64,000 nucleotides of DNA from Corynebacterium hylobatis (GCF_003955685.1 NZ_RXHJ01000006.1:62001-126000); one strand, 5' to 3'. Shown: positions 8,158-16,231, numbered from the stretch's first letter. Notes: generated by a model from the letters alone, not told the origin. Program-made: numbers and translations.

Positions 8158-9195
8158 ATGGCCACCGTCTTCTCCCGTCCCCGCACTCCGGCGGCGAAGT
8201 GTCTCCACCTGGTCCGGGTGAACCAGATCGTCACCCGCAGTGAGCTCGTCGAGGCGACCGGCCTGTCCCAGCCCACCATCACACGCGCCATCACCGCGCT
8301 CATCGGCGCTGGCCTGGTGCATGAACGCACGGACCTCACCCGCTCCCAGGGCCGCGGCCGGCCCACGGTCCCGCTCGAGCTGACCAACCACCCGGCCCTG
8401 CACGCCGGCATCGCCGTGGGCACGTCCACGACCTACATCGGGCTCTTTGACACGCGCGGCCGGACCATCCGCGACGCAGAGGTACCCACCCCCGTCGCGG
8501 AGCTGACCGAATCCGATTTCATCGAACACGTCATGGCCGGCCTCAACCGGCTGACCGCCGGACTGGAACGCCCGCTGGCCTCCGTCGGGGTGACCACCTC
8601 CGGGCGGGTCACCGACGACGGCATCGTCGATGCCCCCAACCTCGGCTGGCACGGCGTCGACTTCGCCGGCCGCCTGCGCTACCAGTTCTCCGTGCCGGTG
8701 GTCGTCTCCGCGGCGGTGCCCGCCATCCTGGGTTCGGAGATCCAGTCCGCCGGCCTGCTCACCGGCACCATGGCCCTGTTCGCCGACGATTCGATCGGTG
8801 CCGCCGTCGCCGACGACGAAGGTGTCGCCCAGATCGACCTGCCGCTGCACGCCCGCGAGCTGACCACCGCCGGTGTCCTGGGCGACCGCTGGTCCTCCAT
8901 CAGCTCCGCGGTCGAGGACGCCGACGCCCGCCCGCTTCTCGACGCCCGCGCCTGCCGCCTCGCCCAACTGACCACCGAAGTCGCCCGGGGACACGACCCC
9001 GCCACCATCGTCGTGGCAGGTTCCGCCTTCATTGATGACCCCGCCGCACCGAAGCTCTTCGCCTCAGAGGTCCGCTCCCGGCTGCCGGACGTCCAGCTAC
9101 GGCTGATCCCCACCCACCGGGAGGTCGTGCGCGCCATCGCCCGCGCCGTGGCGCTCGACCAGACGCTGCGTGAACCCCTGGCGCTGTACGCCTGA
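8158..9195 (+). CDS. ROK-family transcriptional regulator
   Basis: The protein starts with a winged-helix DNA-binding domain (LVRVNQIVTRSELVEATG...QPTITRAITALIGAGLVHE, residues about 18-55), followed by a ROK sugar-kinase-like domain beginning HAGIAVGTSTTYIGLFD. The typical ROK zinc-binding Cys cluster and kinase DGxxx catalytic motif are not evident, so this is a regulator rather than a sugar kinase. I use the ATG at 8158 (345 residues) rather than the TTG 15 bp upstream, because a promoter-like TACTAT is 6 nt before it. It precedes panB-panC on the same strand but a nested inverted repeat separates them. Confidence 0.87.
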   Translation: MATVFSRPRTPAAKCLHLVRVNQIVTRSELVEATGLSQPTITRAITALIGAGLVHERTDLTRSQGRGRPTVPLELTNHPALHAGIAVGTSTTYIGLFDTRGRTIRDAEVPTPVAELTESDFIEHVMAGLNRLTAGLERPLASVGVTTSGRVTDDGIVDAPNLGWHGVDFAGRLRYQFSVPVVVSAAVPAILGSEIQSAGLLTGTMALFADDSIGAAVADDEGVAQIDLPLHARELTTAGVLGDRWSSISSAVEDADARPLLDARACRLAQLTTEVARGHDPATIVVAGSAFIDDPAAPKLFASEVRSRLPDVQLRLIPTHREVVRAIARAVALDQTLREPLALYA

Positions 9196-9201
9196 ACGAA
9201 A

Positions 9202-9233
9202 ATGCCTGTCCGGGACCCTCCGGGGCATATACT
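9202..9233 (+). promoter_or_regulatory. Inverted repeat and -10 box in front of panB
   Basis: ATGCC (9202-9206) pairs with GGCAT (9224-9228), enclosing CCGG/CCGG, which may terminate ROK transcription. TATACT at 9228-9233 is a good -10 hexamer 8 nt before the panB ATG. No Shine-Dalgarno sequence is present, so panB is probably leaderless. Confidence 0.5.
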
Positions 9234-9241
9234 CATGACCC

Positions 9242-10051
9242 ATGGTTTCCCGGATGCGTACCCGCCATTTCGCCCAGGCCAAGGCCGAGGGCCGGAAGAT
9301 CTCCTGCCTGACCGCCTATGACGCCCCCACGGCCGCGATCTTCGACGAGGCAGGCATCGACCTGCTGCTCGTCGGTGATTCCGCCGCGAACGTCATCCTC
9401 GGTCAGGACTCGACCCTGTCGATCACCGTCGAGGAGATGATGACCATGGCCACCGCGGTGGCACGTGCCACCGCGCGTGCCTTCGTCGTCTCCGACCTGC
9501 CCTTCGGCTCCTACGAGACCTCCCCGGCCCAGGCGCTGGAGACCGCCGTGCGCTTCATGAAGCAGACCGGCATCGCGGGTGTGAAGATCGAGGGCGGCGT
9601 GGAGATCGCCCCGACGATCCGCACACTCGTCGACGCCGGCATCCCCGTCATGGGCCACATCGGCTACACCCCGCAGTCGGAGCACACCCTCGGCGGTTAC
9701 GTCGTCCAGGGCCGTGGCGACGCCGCCGCGAAGCTGCGTGCCGATGCCCTCGCCGTGCAGGAGGCCGGTGCCTTCTCCGTGGTCCTGGAGATGGTGCCCG
9801 CCGCCATCGCCGGCGAGATCAGCCGCGAACTGGCCATCCCGACGATCGGTATCGGCGCCGGCAACGGCACCGACGGCCAGGTGCTGGTGTGGACCGACGC
9901 CTTCGGCCTCACCCGCGGCCGCACCCCGCGTTTCGCGCGCAGGTACGCCGACGTGGGCAACGTGCTTCTCGACGCCGCCCGCGCCTACCTCGCCGACGTC
10001 GAGTCCGGGGACTTCCCCAACGAGGCCGAGTCCTTCGAGGACGGGAAGTGA
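9242..10051 (+). CDS. panB: 3-methyl-2-oxobutanoate hydroxymethyltransferase
   Basis: This enzyme transfers the methylene group of 5,10-methylene-tetrahydrofolate to 2-oxoisovalerate to form ketopantoate, the first committed step to pantothenate and CoA. The 269 residues show all family landmarks: [18 protein letters not shown] near the start, [19 protein letters not shown] with the metal-binding Asp, [25 protein letters not shown] with the catalytic Glu, and the [16 protein letters not shown] signature. Length is normal. panC overlaps its stop codon by 4 bp, so the two are translationally coupled. Confidence 0.97.
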   Translation: MVSRMRTRHFAQAKAEGRKISCLTAYDAPTAAIFDEAGIDLLLVGDSAANVILGQDSTLSITVEEMMTMATAVARATARAFVVSDLPFGSYETSPAQALETAVRFMKQTGIAGVKIEGGVEIAPTIRTLVDAGIPVMGHIGYTPQSEHTLGGYVVQGRGDAAAKLRADALAVQEAGAFSVVLEMVPAAIAGEISRELAIPTIGIGAGNGTDGQVLVWTDAFGLTRGRTPRFARRYADVGNVLLDAARAYLADVESGDFPNEAESFEDGK

Positions 10052-10896
10052 CCGTCCTCGCGCGCTCGGTCGCGCAGCTGCGTTCCGCCATCGCCGACCT
10101 GCCGGGTTCCGTCGGTCTCGTGCCCACCATGGGCGCGCTCCACGAGGGCCACGCCCGTCTGGTCTCCCTCGCCGCGCAGGAGAACACCTCCGTCGTGGTG
10201 AGCGTCTTCGTCAACCCCCTGCAGTTCACCGACCTCGGCGACTGCGACGACTTCCGCAACTACCCGCGCGACCTGGATGCAGATTTCGCGCTCCTGGAGA
10301 ACCTGGGTGTCGACGTCGTCTTCGCCCCCACCACGGATGAGATGTACCCCGGCGGACTGCCGCAGGTGTGGGTCCGCTCCGGCGAGATGGGCGAACGGCT
10401 CGAGGGTGCCTCCCGGCCGGGGCATTTCGACGGCGTGACCACCGTCGTGGCCAAACTCTTCCAGCTCACCCAGCCTGACCGCGCCTATTTCGGGGAGAAG
10501 GACGCCCAGCAGCTGGCCATCATCCAGCGCATGGTCGCCGACCTCAACTTCCCCGTGGCCGTCCGCCCGGTGCCGATCATCCGCGGTGAGGACGGCCTGG
10601 CCGAGTCCTCCCGCAATCAGCACCTGAGCGCTGAGGCACGGGAGCAGGCACTGGTCCTGCCCCATGTGCTCGCTGAGCTGCAGGAACGCGCCGCAGCCGG
10701 CGTGCCGCTCGACATCAAGGGGGCCCGCCGTATGCTCCGCACTGCCGAAGGCGTGGAACTCGACCACCTCGAGGTCATCGACCCCGCCACCCTGCTCCCG
10801 GTCGAGGAGGTCGGCGAGGGCGCGCTGGCCGTGGCCGCGATCCATGTCGGCGGTACGCGGCTCATCGACAACGTGCGGCTGGTGCCGGGGGCCTGA
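10048..10896 (+). CDS. panC: Pantothenate synthetase (pantoate-beta-alanine ligase)
   Basis: It joins pantoate and beta-alanine with ATP to make pantothenate. Starting at the GTG that overlaps the panB stop (GTGA) gives 282 residues: [16 protein letters not shown] is the ATP-binding HIGH-like motif, followed by [36 protein letters not shown] and the KMSKS-like [11 protein letters not shown] longer upstream frame would run through panB and is not used. The C-terminal dimerisation domain ends in IDNVRLVPG. Together with panB this forms a compact pantothenate operon; panD is not in the window. Confidence 0.97.
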   Translation: MTVLARSVAQLRSAIADLPGSVGLVPTMGALHEGHARLVSLAAQENTSVVVSVFVNPLQFTDLGDCDDFRNYPRDLDADFALLENLGVDVVFAPTTDEMYPGGLPQVWVRSGEMGERLEGASRPGHFDGVTTVVAKLFQLTQPDRAYFGEKDAQQLAIIQRMVADLNFPVAVRPVPIIRGEDGLAESSRNQHLSAEAREQALVLPHVLAELQERAAAGVPLDIKGARRMLRTAEGVELDHLEVIDPATLLPVEEVGEGALAVAAIHVGGTRLIDNVRLVPGA

Positions 10897-10922
10897 GTGA
10901 CAGCCTCGGAAAATGTCACCTG

Positions 10923-10938
10923 ATACGTATGCACGTAT
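10923..10938. repeat. Short perfect inverted repeat
   Basis: ATACGT-ATGC-ACGTAT lies 26 bp after the panC stop, in the spacer between convergent panC and the carbonic anhydrase gene. Function unknown; too short and AT-containing for a strong terminator. Confidence 0.4.
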
Positions 10939-10971
10939 TTCTATAGGCGCAGGTGGGGCGTGGCCAAGAAA

Positions 10972-11005
10972 AATACGGGTGATCGCATTTCCCCGCGCCC
11001 GTATT
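10972..11005. terminator. Inverted repeat between panC and carbonic anhydrase genes
   Basis: AATACGGG (10972-10979) and CCCGTATT (10998-11005) are perfect 8-bp arms with an 18-nt loop. The position between convergent stops suggests a weak bidirectional terminator, but the loop is long and there is no clear T tract. Confidence 0.35.
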
Positions 11006-11031
11006 ATCCGGCATGACATGACACCTGATTC

Positions 11032-11544
11032 TCAGTTCAACGCAGCATTGTGCCGCTTCGCCAGGTCGACGTAGCGGCCGGCGTGCGGGATGAAACCGGC
11101 TGACTGCTCCTCAGAGAGCTCCCGGCGGATCTTGGCGGGCACCCCGGCGGCCAGGACGCGGTCGGGGATCTCCATGCCTTCCAGCACAACCGCGCCGGCG
11201 GCGATGAGCGCCCCGGAACCGATGACGGAACGCGAGAGCAGAGAGGACTTCATCCCGACGAGGGTGCCGTCGCCCACCGTCGTGCCGTGGACGAGCGCCA
11301 TGTGGCCGACGGTGACGTCGTCGCCGAGAATGCAGGGCGCGTCCCCGTCCACGTGGAGCACCGAGTTGTCCTGGATGTTGGTGCGGGCGCCGATGCGGAT
11401 GGCGTTGACGTCACCACGCAGCACACTGCCGTAGAAGACGGAGGAATCCGGGCCGATCTCCACGTCCCCGATGATCACCGCCGTCGGGGCGATCCAGGCG
11501 CTCGGGTGGATCTTCGGGGTCTTCCCCTCGAACTCGATGATCAC
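11032..11544 (-). CDS. Gamma-class carbonic anhydrase-like hexapeptide protein
   Basis: A 170-residue left-handed beta-helix protein built of hexapeptide repeats (IAPTAVIIGDVEIGPDSSVFYGSVLRGD...). The three metal-site histidines of the gamma-CA family are present: one in NSVLHVDG and two in VGHMALVHG. RGDVNAIRIG and the Gln/Asn-containing TNIQDNSV match the active-site surroundings of Cam/YrdA proteins. Reversible CO2 hydration is possible, but many YrdA-type members show little activity and may bind other ligands. It overlaps the HAD gene upstream by 4 bp (ATGA), indicating an operon. Confidence 0.9.
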   Translation of the reverse strand: MIIEFEGKTPKIHPSAWIAPTAVIIGDVEIGPDSSVFYGSVLRGDVNAIRIGARTNIQDNSVLHVDGDAPCILGDDVTVGHMALVHGTTVGDGTLVGMKSSLLSRSVIGSGALIAAGAVVLEGMEIPDRVLAAGVPAKIRRELSEEQSAGFIPHAGRYVDLAKRHNAALN

Positions 11545-12122
11545 TGCAGAATCTCCTTCACGGAATCAGGACCGGTGAACAACACCGACCGTAGTCCGAA
11601 TTCCTCGGCGGCCTTCACGTTGCGGATATCAGCATCAAAGAAGACCGTCTCCTTCGCGCTGACGCCCATCGCGTCCAGCGCCACCGCAAAGGCGCGGGGA
11701 TCAGGTTTGACCAGGCCGATGTCGCAGGACATCGTCACCGCCTCGAACCTGTCGAACCACCCGTGCTCGGCGCGGGCACGTTTCGCCAGACCCGCGGGGA
11801 CGTTGGAGAGGATGCCGCAGCAGTAGCGGGCGTCGATAAGCGAGAGGACGTAGGCGACCATCCCCGTGTCCTCCGCCATCAAGGTCTCCCAGTCGGCTTC
11901 CACCGCCTCCACGATGTCGAAAGGCACCAGACCTGCACGGACCTGCAGCTGACGCCAGAAACGCTCATCCCCGACGTCGCCGGAATCATAGGCGGGCCGC
12001 AGATCGTCGTAGACGGGCCAGATACGCGCGTCCCCACCGACGGCAAGTTCCACCTGCCGGCGGCCGGCATCGGTCCGCTCCTTCAGCAACACCCCGTAGA
12101 GATCGAACAACAGAGCACTCAT
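11541..12122 (-). CDS. HAD-family hydrolase (subfamily IA)
   Basis: The 193-residue protein has HAD motif I as LLFDLYGVLL (nucleophile Asp7), a helical cap, motif II Ser in GILSNVPAG, motif III Lys in LVKPDPRAF and motif IV in VFFDADIRNV. Position Asp+2 is Tyr, not the acid/base Asp of typical phosphatases; haloacid-dehalogenase-like members also have DxY, so simple phosphatase activity should not be assumed. TAGGGT lies 6 nt before the ATG (12129-12134), consistent with leaderless initiation. It is first in a two-gene operon with the carbonic anhydrase-like gene. Confidence 0.85.
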   Translation of the reverse strand: MSALLFDLYGVLLKERTDAGRRQVELAVGGDARIWPVYDDLRPAYDSGDVGDERFWRQLQVRAGLVPFDIVEAVEADWETLMAEDTGMVAYVLSLIDARYCCGILSNVPAGLAKRARAEHGWFDRFEAVTMSCDIGLVKPDPRAFAVALDAMGVSAKETVFFDADIRNVKAAEEFGLRSVLFTGPDSVKEILQ

Positions 12123-12154
12123 ATGCCTACCCTACGCAAATAGAGTGGGGAGTC

Positions 12155-12700
12155 ATGATCGATTTCACCGCACCAGCAGATCACGTCGCACCCCAACTCC
12201 TCGGTTGCGTGGTGACGATGAACGGTGTCTCCCTGCGCCTGACCGAGGTCGAGGCCTACCTCGGGGCCGAGGACGAGGCCGCCCACACCTACCGGGGACC
12301 CACCCCACGCAACGCCGCCATGTTCGGCCCGCCCGGGCGGCTCTACGTCTACATCTCCTACGGAATCCACATGGCCGGAAACATCGTCTGCGCACCTGAG
12401 GGCGTCGGCCAGGGGTGTCTCATGCGCGCCGGTGAAGTCATCGACGGGCTGGAGACCGCCCGCCACCGCCGTGGCGACGTACCTTTCGAGCGGCTGGCCT
12501 CCGGGCCCGGCAACCTGGGCAAGGCACTCGGCCTGTCACTGCAGGATAACGGTACGCCGGTCTCTCTGGAGCGGCCCGCGGAGGCGCCGGAGTGGGTGGC
12601 GGGCCCACGGGTGGGGATCTCCAAGAACATCGATGCCCCGCTGCGTTTCTGGATCCCCGGTGACCGCACCGTCTCCGCGCGGCGGGGACGGCCGCGGTAG
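12155..12700 (+). CDS. DNA-3-methyladenine glycosylase (AAG/Mpg type)
   Basis: Base-excision repair enzyme that flips out and removes alkylated or deaminated purines. The 181-residue sequence has LLGCVV, the catalytic Glu in LTEVEAYLG, GPTPRNAAMFGPPGRLYVYISYG, the HMAGNIVC segment and the C-terminal RVGISKNIDAPLRFW of the AAG fold. Length is slightly short of 190-200 but no element is missing. It is divergent from the HAD gene; a GGGGAG ribosome site precedes the ATG by 4 nt. GenBank entries may call it a putative 3-methyladenine glycosylase. Confidence 0.94.
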   Translation: MIDFTAPADHVAPQLLGCVVTMNGVSLRLTEVEAYLGAEDEAAHTYRGPTPRNAAMFGPPGRLYVYISYGIHMAGNIVCAPEGVGQGCLMRAGEVIDGLETARHRRGDVPFERLASGPGNLGKALGLSLQDNGTPVSLERPAEAPEWVAGPRVGISKNIDAPLRFWIPGDRTVSARRGRPR

Positions 12701-12811
12701 TCGAAGCAGTCAGGGCGGCGCTAATTTGTCATTCAGGCCGTTTATGGTCAGTTAAGAAGGGCGTGGGCTGCCCCCATCCGGCCCACCCATCGTCGGCGTA
12801 GAATACGGCCC

Positions 12812-13318
12812 ATGGATACCTTCACCATTCGCCGGGAGGCGGAAGCTGATATTCCCGCGATCAGGGGGCTCACCTCGCGCGCGTTCGTGGACAAGCCCTA
12901 TTCGCGGCAGCGGGAGGCCGAGATCGTCGAGAAGCTGCGCGACACCGACGCCCTCACGCTCTCCTTCATGGCGGTCAAGGGACCGGCGGTGGTGGGGCAC
13001 ATTGCGGTGTCTCCGGTGGGGATCAGCGACGGGACGGCGAACTGGTATGCCGTGGGCCCGATCAGTGTGGCCCCGGAGCGTCAGGGGGAGGGTATCGGCT
13101 CACTGATCCTGGAGCGTGCCCTGACGGAGCTGCGCGGGATGGGCGCGGGCGGCGTGGTCGCCGTGGGCGACGCGACCTTCCTCGAGCGTTTCGGTTTCGA
13201 GGACGTGCCGGGGCTGGTGTGGCCGGGCATGGACCCGCAGTTCGTCCGCGCGCTGGCGCTTGCCGACGCCGCCGTTCCCGCCGGCACCATTCTCTATCAC
13301 GAGGCTTTCAGCCGGTGA
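12812..13318 (+). CDS. GNAT N-acetyltransferase (YhbS-like)
   Basis: The 168-residue protein starts TIRREAEADIPAIRGLTSRAF and has the acetyl-CoA pyrophosphate loop in VAPERQGEGIGSLILERAL (R/Q-x-x-G-x-G/A), then GVVAVGDATFLERFGFE, the block that marks the YhbS/COG3153 group. The C-terminal PQFVRALAL... segment also fits. Substrate is unknown; relatives act on small molecules or protein N termini. TAGAAT lies 7 nt before the ATG without a Shine-Dalgarno site, suggesting leaderless translation. Confidence 0.88.
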   Translation: MDTFTIRREAEADIPAIRGLTSRAFVDKPYSRQREAEIVEKLRDTDALTLSFMAVKGPAVVGHIAVSPVGISDGTANWYAVGPISVAPERQGEGIGSLILERALTELRGMGAGGVVAVGDATFLERFGFEDVPGLVWPGMDPQFVRALALADAAVPAGTILYHEAFSR

Positions 13319-13410
13319 CCGCTCGGAGGCGCACCAACTTCTCATTTTAGTGGACTTCCTCCGCCCTTGCAGAACATGGGATTCTGGCCACCAGTTAAGC
13401 CTATCCTTGG

Positions 13411-13439
13411 TTGTTTGCGCAGCTCAGGGCACTTATACT
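13411..13439 (+). promoter_or_regulatory. Predicted promoter of the DUF1540 gene
   Basis: TTGTTT (13411-13416), a 17-bp spacer and TATACT (13434-13439) form a good sigma-A-type promoter about 60 bp before the DUF1540 start codon, leaving a real 5' leader with an AAGGAG ribosome site. Confidence 0.55.
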
Positions 13440-13500
13440 CAAGATCATCAGATACGCGGAGACTCTCGAAACACAACCACAACGCAAGGAGACTCGCACC

Positions 13501-13779
13501 ATGTCCACTGTCGCCAAGATCGCTTCCTGCACCGCCACCGCCTGTGCCTTCAACAACGACGGCTGCACCGCCTTCGCCATCACCGTCGGTGGCGCCGACC
13601 AGCCGGCCTGCGGCACCATCAACACCATCGACCTGCGCGCCGGAATGCAGTCCCCCGACGCCCACGTCGGTGCCTGTCAGCGCCTGGACTGCAAGCACAA
13701 CGCAGACCTCATGTGTACCGCTGGAGGAGTAGACATCAGCGGCGACATGGCCCTCTGCACCACCTACGCGCCGCGTTAG
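13501..13779 (+). CDS. Tandem DUF1540 cysteine-rich protein
   Basis: A 92-residue protein with two Cys-rich units: residues about 10-38 (C-x4-C-x6-C ... C) and 59-88 (CQRLDCKHNADLMC ... C). Each resembles a DUF1540 domain, a small predicted metal-binding module known in actinobacteria and firmicutes without established function. Eight or so cysteines in 92 residues strongly suggest zinc or iron-sulfur binding. I start at the ATG at 13501, which has CAAGGAG upstream; the frame also continues 90 bp upstream but lacks a ribosome site. A strong hairpin follows the stop. It is monocistronic and well expressed by appearance. Confidence 0.85.
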   Translation: MSTVAKIASCTATACAFNNDGCTAFAITVGGADQPACGTINTIDLRAGMQSPDAHVGACQRLDCKHNADLMCTAGGVDISGDMALCTTYAPR

Positions 13780-13802
13780 ACAGAACCGCACGCGACAGAC
13801 AA

Positions 13803-13840
13803 GAACGCGCGGAACCCCCCGAGGGGGATTCCGCGCGTTC
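13803..13840. terminator. Strong bidirectional terminator hairpin
   Basis: GAACGCGCGGAA pairs with TTCCGCGCGTTC and the stem continues through CCCCC/GGGGG around a small loop. It lies between the convergent DUF1540 and 13856-14623 genes and can serve both. Confidence 0.8.
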
Positions 13841-13855
13841 CTCGGTTACCGGCTG

Positions 13856-14623
13856 TCAGATACGCGGAGACGCGTGCCGGACCGAGGTGTGGACGGCAAG
13901 GGCGTCCACGGCCCCGGCCAGGTCTGCGATGGTCATGACCGGTTCCGGGAAGGTCACCAGGACGGTGGTCATGCGGCCGTCAATCATCTTCAGCAGGGCG
14001 ACACCGGAATGGTCGACATCGACCACCCACAGGTTGTCGCCCGCGGGGGCGGAGCAGCCGCCCAGCTCCGACTCGGAGAGCAGGAAGCCCGGGGCCATGC
14101 CCACCAGTGCCCCGGAGAGCAGGGTTGACAGCTGCACATCGGAGAGGCGGGCGATCTCATCACGGGCGTCGATCTCCCGGGAGTTCAGCTCACTGGCCTC
14201 AGCGGTGGCCAACAGCTCGCCGGCATCGCACTTGGTCACACCGTGCGGGCCGTGGAGCAGCACCGTCTCCATCTCGATGACGCCGACGCGCAGGTGGGGG
14301 CCGGGCTCGAAACCGAGGGTCGTCGGGGTTGCCGCGCTGTCCTGCCACTCGACACGCGCCAGGGCGTGGAGGCTGGCGACGGTGATGTCGACGGTGAACT
14401 CGAGTGCCTTCTTCACGCCGTCGAGACGGATCTCGGCGTCGCCCATGAACTCGGCATCCTCAGCAGAGCAGATCACGACGAAACGTCCGTTGTCATCGAG
14501 TCCGTGCACCAGGGCGGAGACCGCCATGGTGGGGTCGAGACGGTACGGTACCAGAGTCAGTGCTCCGGCGCCGGTGATGATGCGGCGGGCGAGGTTCTCG
14601 CCGTACGTGGTCTTGCTGATCAT
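13856..14623 (-). CDS. Uncharacterised protein behind DtxR-box-like sites
   Basis: I do not recognise a firm family. The 255-residue protein has an N-terminal beta-rich part (ALTLVPYRLDPTMAVSALVHG, GRFVVICS) that loosely recalls flavin-binding split barrels or HugZ-type heme proteins, and a C-terminal alpha/beta part (LWVVDVDHSGVALLKMIDG). It lacks the obvious NHxD motif of DUF2470, so heme degradation is only a possibility suggested by context. The ATG at 14623 has AAGGAG 5 nt upstream; a GTG six bases earlier is less likely. The promoter region contains two overlapping DtxR-like 19-mers, pointing to induction under iron limitation. Confidence 0.6.
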   Translation of the reverse strand: MISKTTYGENLARRIITGAGALTLVPYRLDPTMAVSALVHGLDDNGRFVVICSAEDAEFMGDAEIRLDGVKKALEFTVDITVASLHALARVEWQDSAATPTTLGFEPGPHLRVGVIEMETVLLHGPHGVTKCDAGELLATAEASELNSREIDARDEIARLSDVQLSTLLSGALVGMAPGFLLSESELGGCSAPAGDNLWVVDVDHSGVALLKMIDGRMTTVLVTFPEPVMTIADLAGAVDALAVHTSVRHASPRI

Positions 14624-14637
14624 GCTCACTCCTTGAT

Positions 14638-14666
14638 TGAGGTACGCCTAACTTAGCCTAGGCTTA
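14638..14666 (-). promoter_or_regulatory. dtxR box: Two overlapping DtxR-box-like sequences
   Basis: By eye, the reverse complement of 14638-14656 matches 14 of 19 positions of the corynebacterial DtxR consensus (TTAGGTTAGSCTAACCTAA), and 14648-14666 matches 13 of 19. They lie 15-43 bp before the start codon of the adjacent gene, where DtxR-Fe2+ would block transcription. The match is typical but not exceptional. Confidence 0.5.
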
Positions 14667-14970
14667 GTGGTCGGTCAAGAAGTGTCAACGTATATTTTCC
14701 CGGGACTGTCCCTGGCCTTTACCCAGGGCAGGGGCATGAATAAGTGACCTGCACCATAAAAATGCATGACCGGACATGTTCCCACAGTCACTTCCGGCGG
14801 GACCACGAGACCTCCGCCACACGGCCCGAATGCGCGGTTTCCCAGCCGCATCCCACCATCCGGCATCCCTCCGTGGCCCCGAACCCACCAGCGCTGAAAC
14901 GGTATTTTCGGCCGGATTCCGGACATCGGTTTCCGCCCCTGCCCGATCGTCCGGAAACCTGCTCCCTGGA
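14667..14970. other. Intergenic stretch with no recognised gene
   Basis: About 300 bp between the start of the DtxR-box gene and the stop of the next gene, both on the minus strand. Short open frames exist on both strands but none has a ribosome site, a family motif or coherent composition. The part after the stop would hold the 3' end of the following transcript; I see no clear hairpin. Confidence 0.4.
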
Positions 14971-15516
14971 TCAGAGCACCGCGACCTCCCGGTTCGCGTA
15001 CTCATAACGACGCCTCTCCCCCTCCTGGTAGACACGCCCCGGCTGGCCCGGCTGCAGGGTGCCGGCAGGGCCCTCCTGCATCCGCACCTCGACGACCACC
15101 GGTGAGGCGCAGTGGAGGAGCAGTTCCTGTCCCGAATCCAGCACGATGCGCACGCCGGAATCACGCCACCACTCCCAGTCCACGGTGCCCTCGAGCTTGT
15201 TGATCTGCGCGACACGGTCCTGGATACGCACGACCGCGGCGATGGTCCCCGTCAGCGGATAGGGGTCCCCGCCCGGGTCGAGGCCAGTGAGCGGATGAAC
15301 GGTGAGCACGGATTCGACGCGCTCGCCGTCGGGGAAATCGATGACCTGCTCCACGAACTCAATCCCGACCCACCCCTGCCCGAACTGCAGCCAGGCACCG
15401 AAGGCGCCGACGCGGTCATCGAGTTCGAGGTCGCTGCCGTAGGCCAGGAGTTGCTGCCCGGTGAGTTCGCTCAGCCGGGCCAGGCTCTCGGGGCTCAGGA
15501 AAGTTTCGGTGGTCAT
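14971..15516 (-). CDS. Conserved-looking hypothetical protein
   Basis: A 181-residue soluble protein that I do not recognise. It has beta-strand-rich segments (GAWLQFGQGWVGIEFVEQVIDF, LTVHPLTGLDPGGDPYPLTG, RIVLDSGQELLLHCASPVVVEV), no signal peptide and no cysteine cluster. Codon use and composition are like the neighbours, supporting a real gene. The start at 15516 is preceded by GAACAGAG as a weak ribosome site. No functional call is possible. Confidence 0.65.
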   Translation of the reverse strand: MTTETFLSPESLARLSELTGQQLLAYGSDLELDDRVGAFGAWLQFGQGWVGIEFVEQVIDFPDGERVESVLTVHPLTGLDPGGDPYPLTGTIAAVVRIQDRVAQINKLEGTVDWEWWRDSGVRIVLDSGQELLLHCASPVVVEVRMQEGPAGTLQPGQPGRVYQEGERRRYEYANREVAVL

Positions 15517-15573
15517 CTCTGTTCCTCTGCAGGTCGGGGCGCGTTCTGTCTCCAGCCTAACCGGGGTCCAGCA

Positions 15574-16059
15574 CTACCCTGTCCCCGCGGTCCAGGCCGC
15601 CCGGACCATCTCCTCGAGCACCGCCAGGTCGATGTCCTCCGGTTTGTTCACGTAGATGCAGGAGCTGCCGGTCGTGTGCTTCCCCAGCCGACTGAGGAAG
15701 CCCTCCGCCTGCGGGAGTCCGTAAAGGGTGAGTTTCGCCTTGCGCGGGCTGAAGCCCACGCGGAAGGTGTCCCCCTCACGCCCGGTGACGTAGCGGTAGT
15801 GCATCTGGCCGTAGCCGATCATGCACGGTCCCCACATGACGGGCTCCTCACCGGTGGCGCGGCGGAAGATCTCCAGCAGCAGTCGGCCGTGCTCCACGCG
15901 CCGCGGGGTGTCGAGTTCCTCGACATACTGTGCCGGGGACTGGTCGGTGGCATGTGTTCTGATGTCCGCGGCGTTCGCGCCCGTGTGCCCCAGCGTGAAA
16001 CCCGTCTCCCGGGCCTCCGATTCGGGGACGCCCGGGAGGGACTCGTAGGAGGTGCCCAT
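15574..16059 (-). CDS. DUF1801 (YdhG-like) domain protein
   Basis: The 161-residue protein has the DUF1801 pattern: an N-terminal helix region, EPVMWGPCMIGYGQMHYRY near the middle, FSPRKAKLTLYGL, and the C-terminal CIYVNKPEDIDLAVLEEMV. The family adopts a YdhG-like fold and is of unknown function; some are weakly linked to iron or stress. I start at 16059 because TAGGAT lies 7 nt upstream (16067-16072), a leaderless arrangement; longer frames reach into non-coding sequence. Confidence 0.85.
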   Translation of the reverse strand: MGTSYESLPGVPESEARETGFTLGHTGANAADIRTHATDQSPAQYVEELDTPRRVEHGRLLLEIFRRATGEEPVMWGPCMIGYGQMHYRYVTGREGDTFRVGFSPRKAKLTLYGLPQAEGFLSRLGKHTTGSSCIYVNKPEDIDLAVLEEMVRAAWTAGTG

Positions 16060-16231
16060 GAGTGAGATCCTACGCCCGCACCGGCGTGAGCCGGGCCCCT
16101 GAAAAACCGCCCTGTGATTGACCCCACGGATCATGTCAGAGAAACTGCGGGGACAAGGGCCAATCTCCATGCAGTTCACAGTAAATTCATCCACAATTAC
16201 CTTTCGTTACCCCCGGTCTCGTATTTCTGTG

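Noticed and set aside
8038..8994. 318-codon minus-strand frame opposite the ROK gene
   Set aside because: Antisense shadow; lacks a start signal and any family pattern.
12750..12800. Possible terminator hairpin with GTGGGC/GCCCAC arms after the glycosylase gene
   Set aside because: Only a 6-bp perfect stem with a long C-rich loop and no T tract.
14675..14926. 83-codon minus-strand open frame in the spacer after the DtxR-box gene
   Set aside because: No ribosome site, no recognisable motif and Trp/Arg/Gly-rich composition typical of chance frames in GC-rich DNA.
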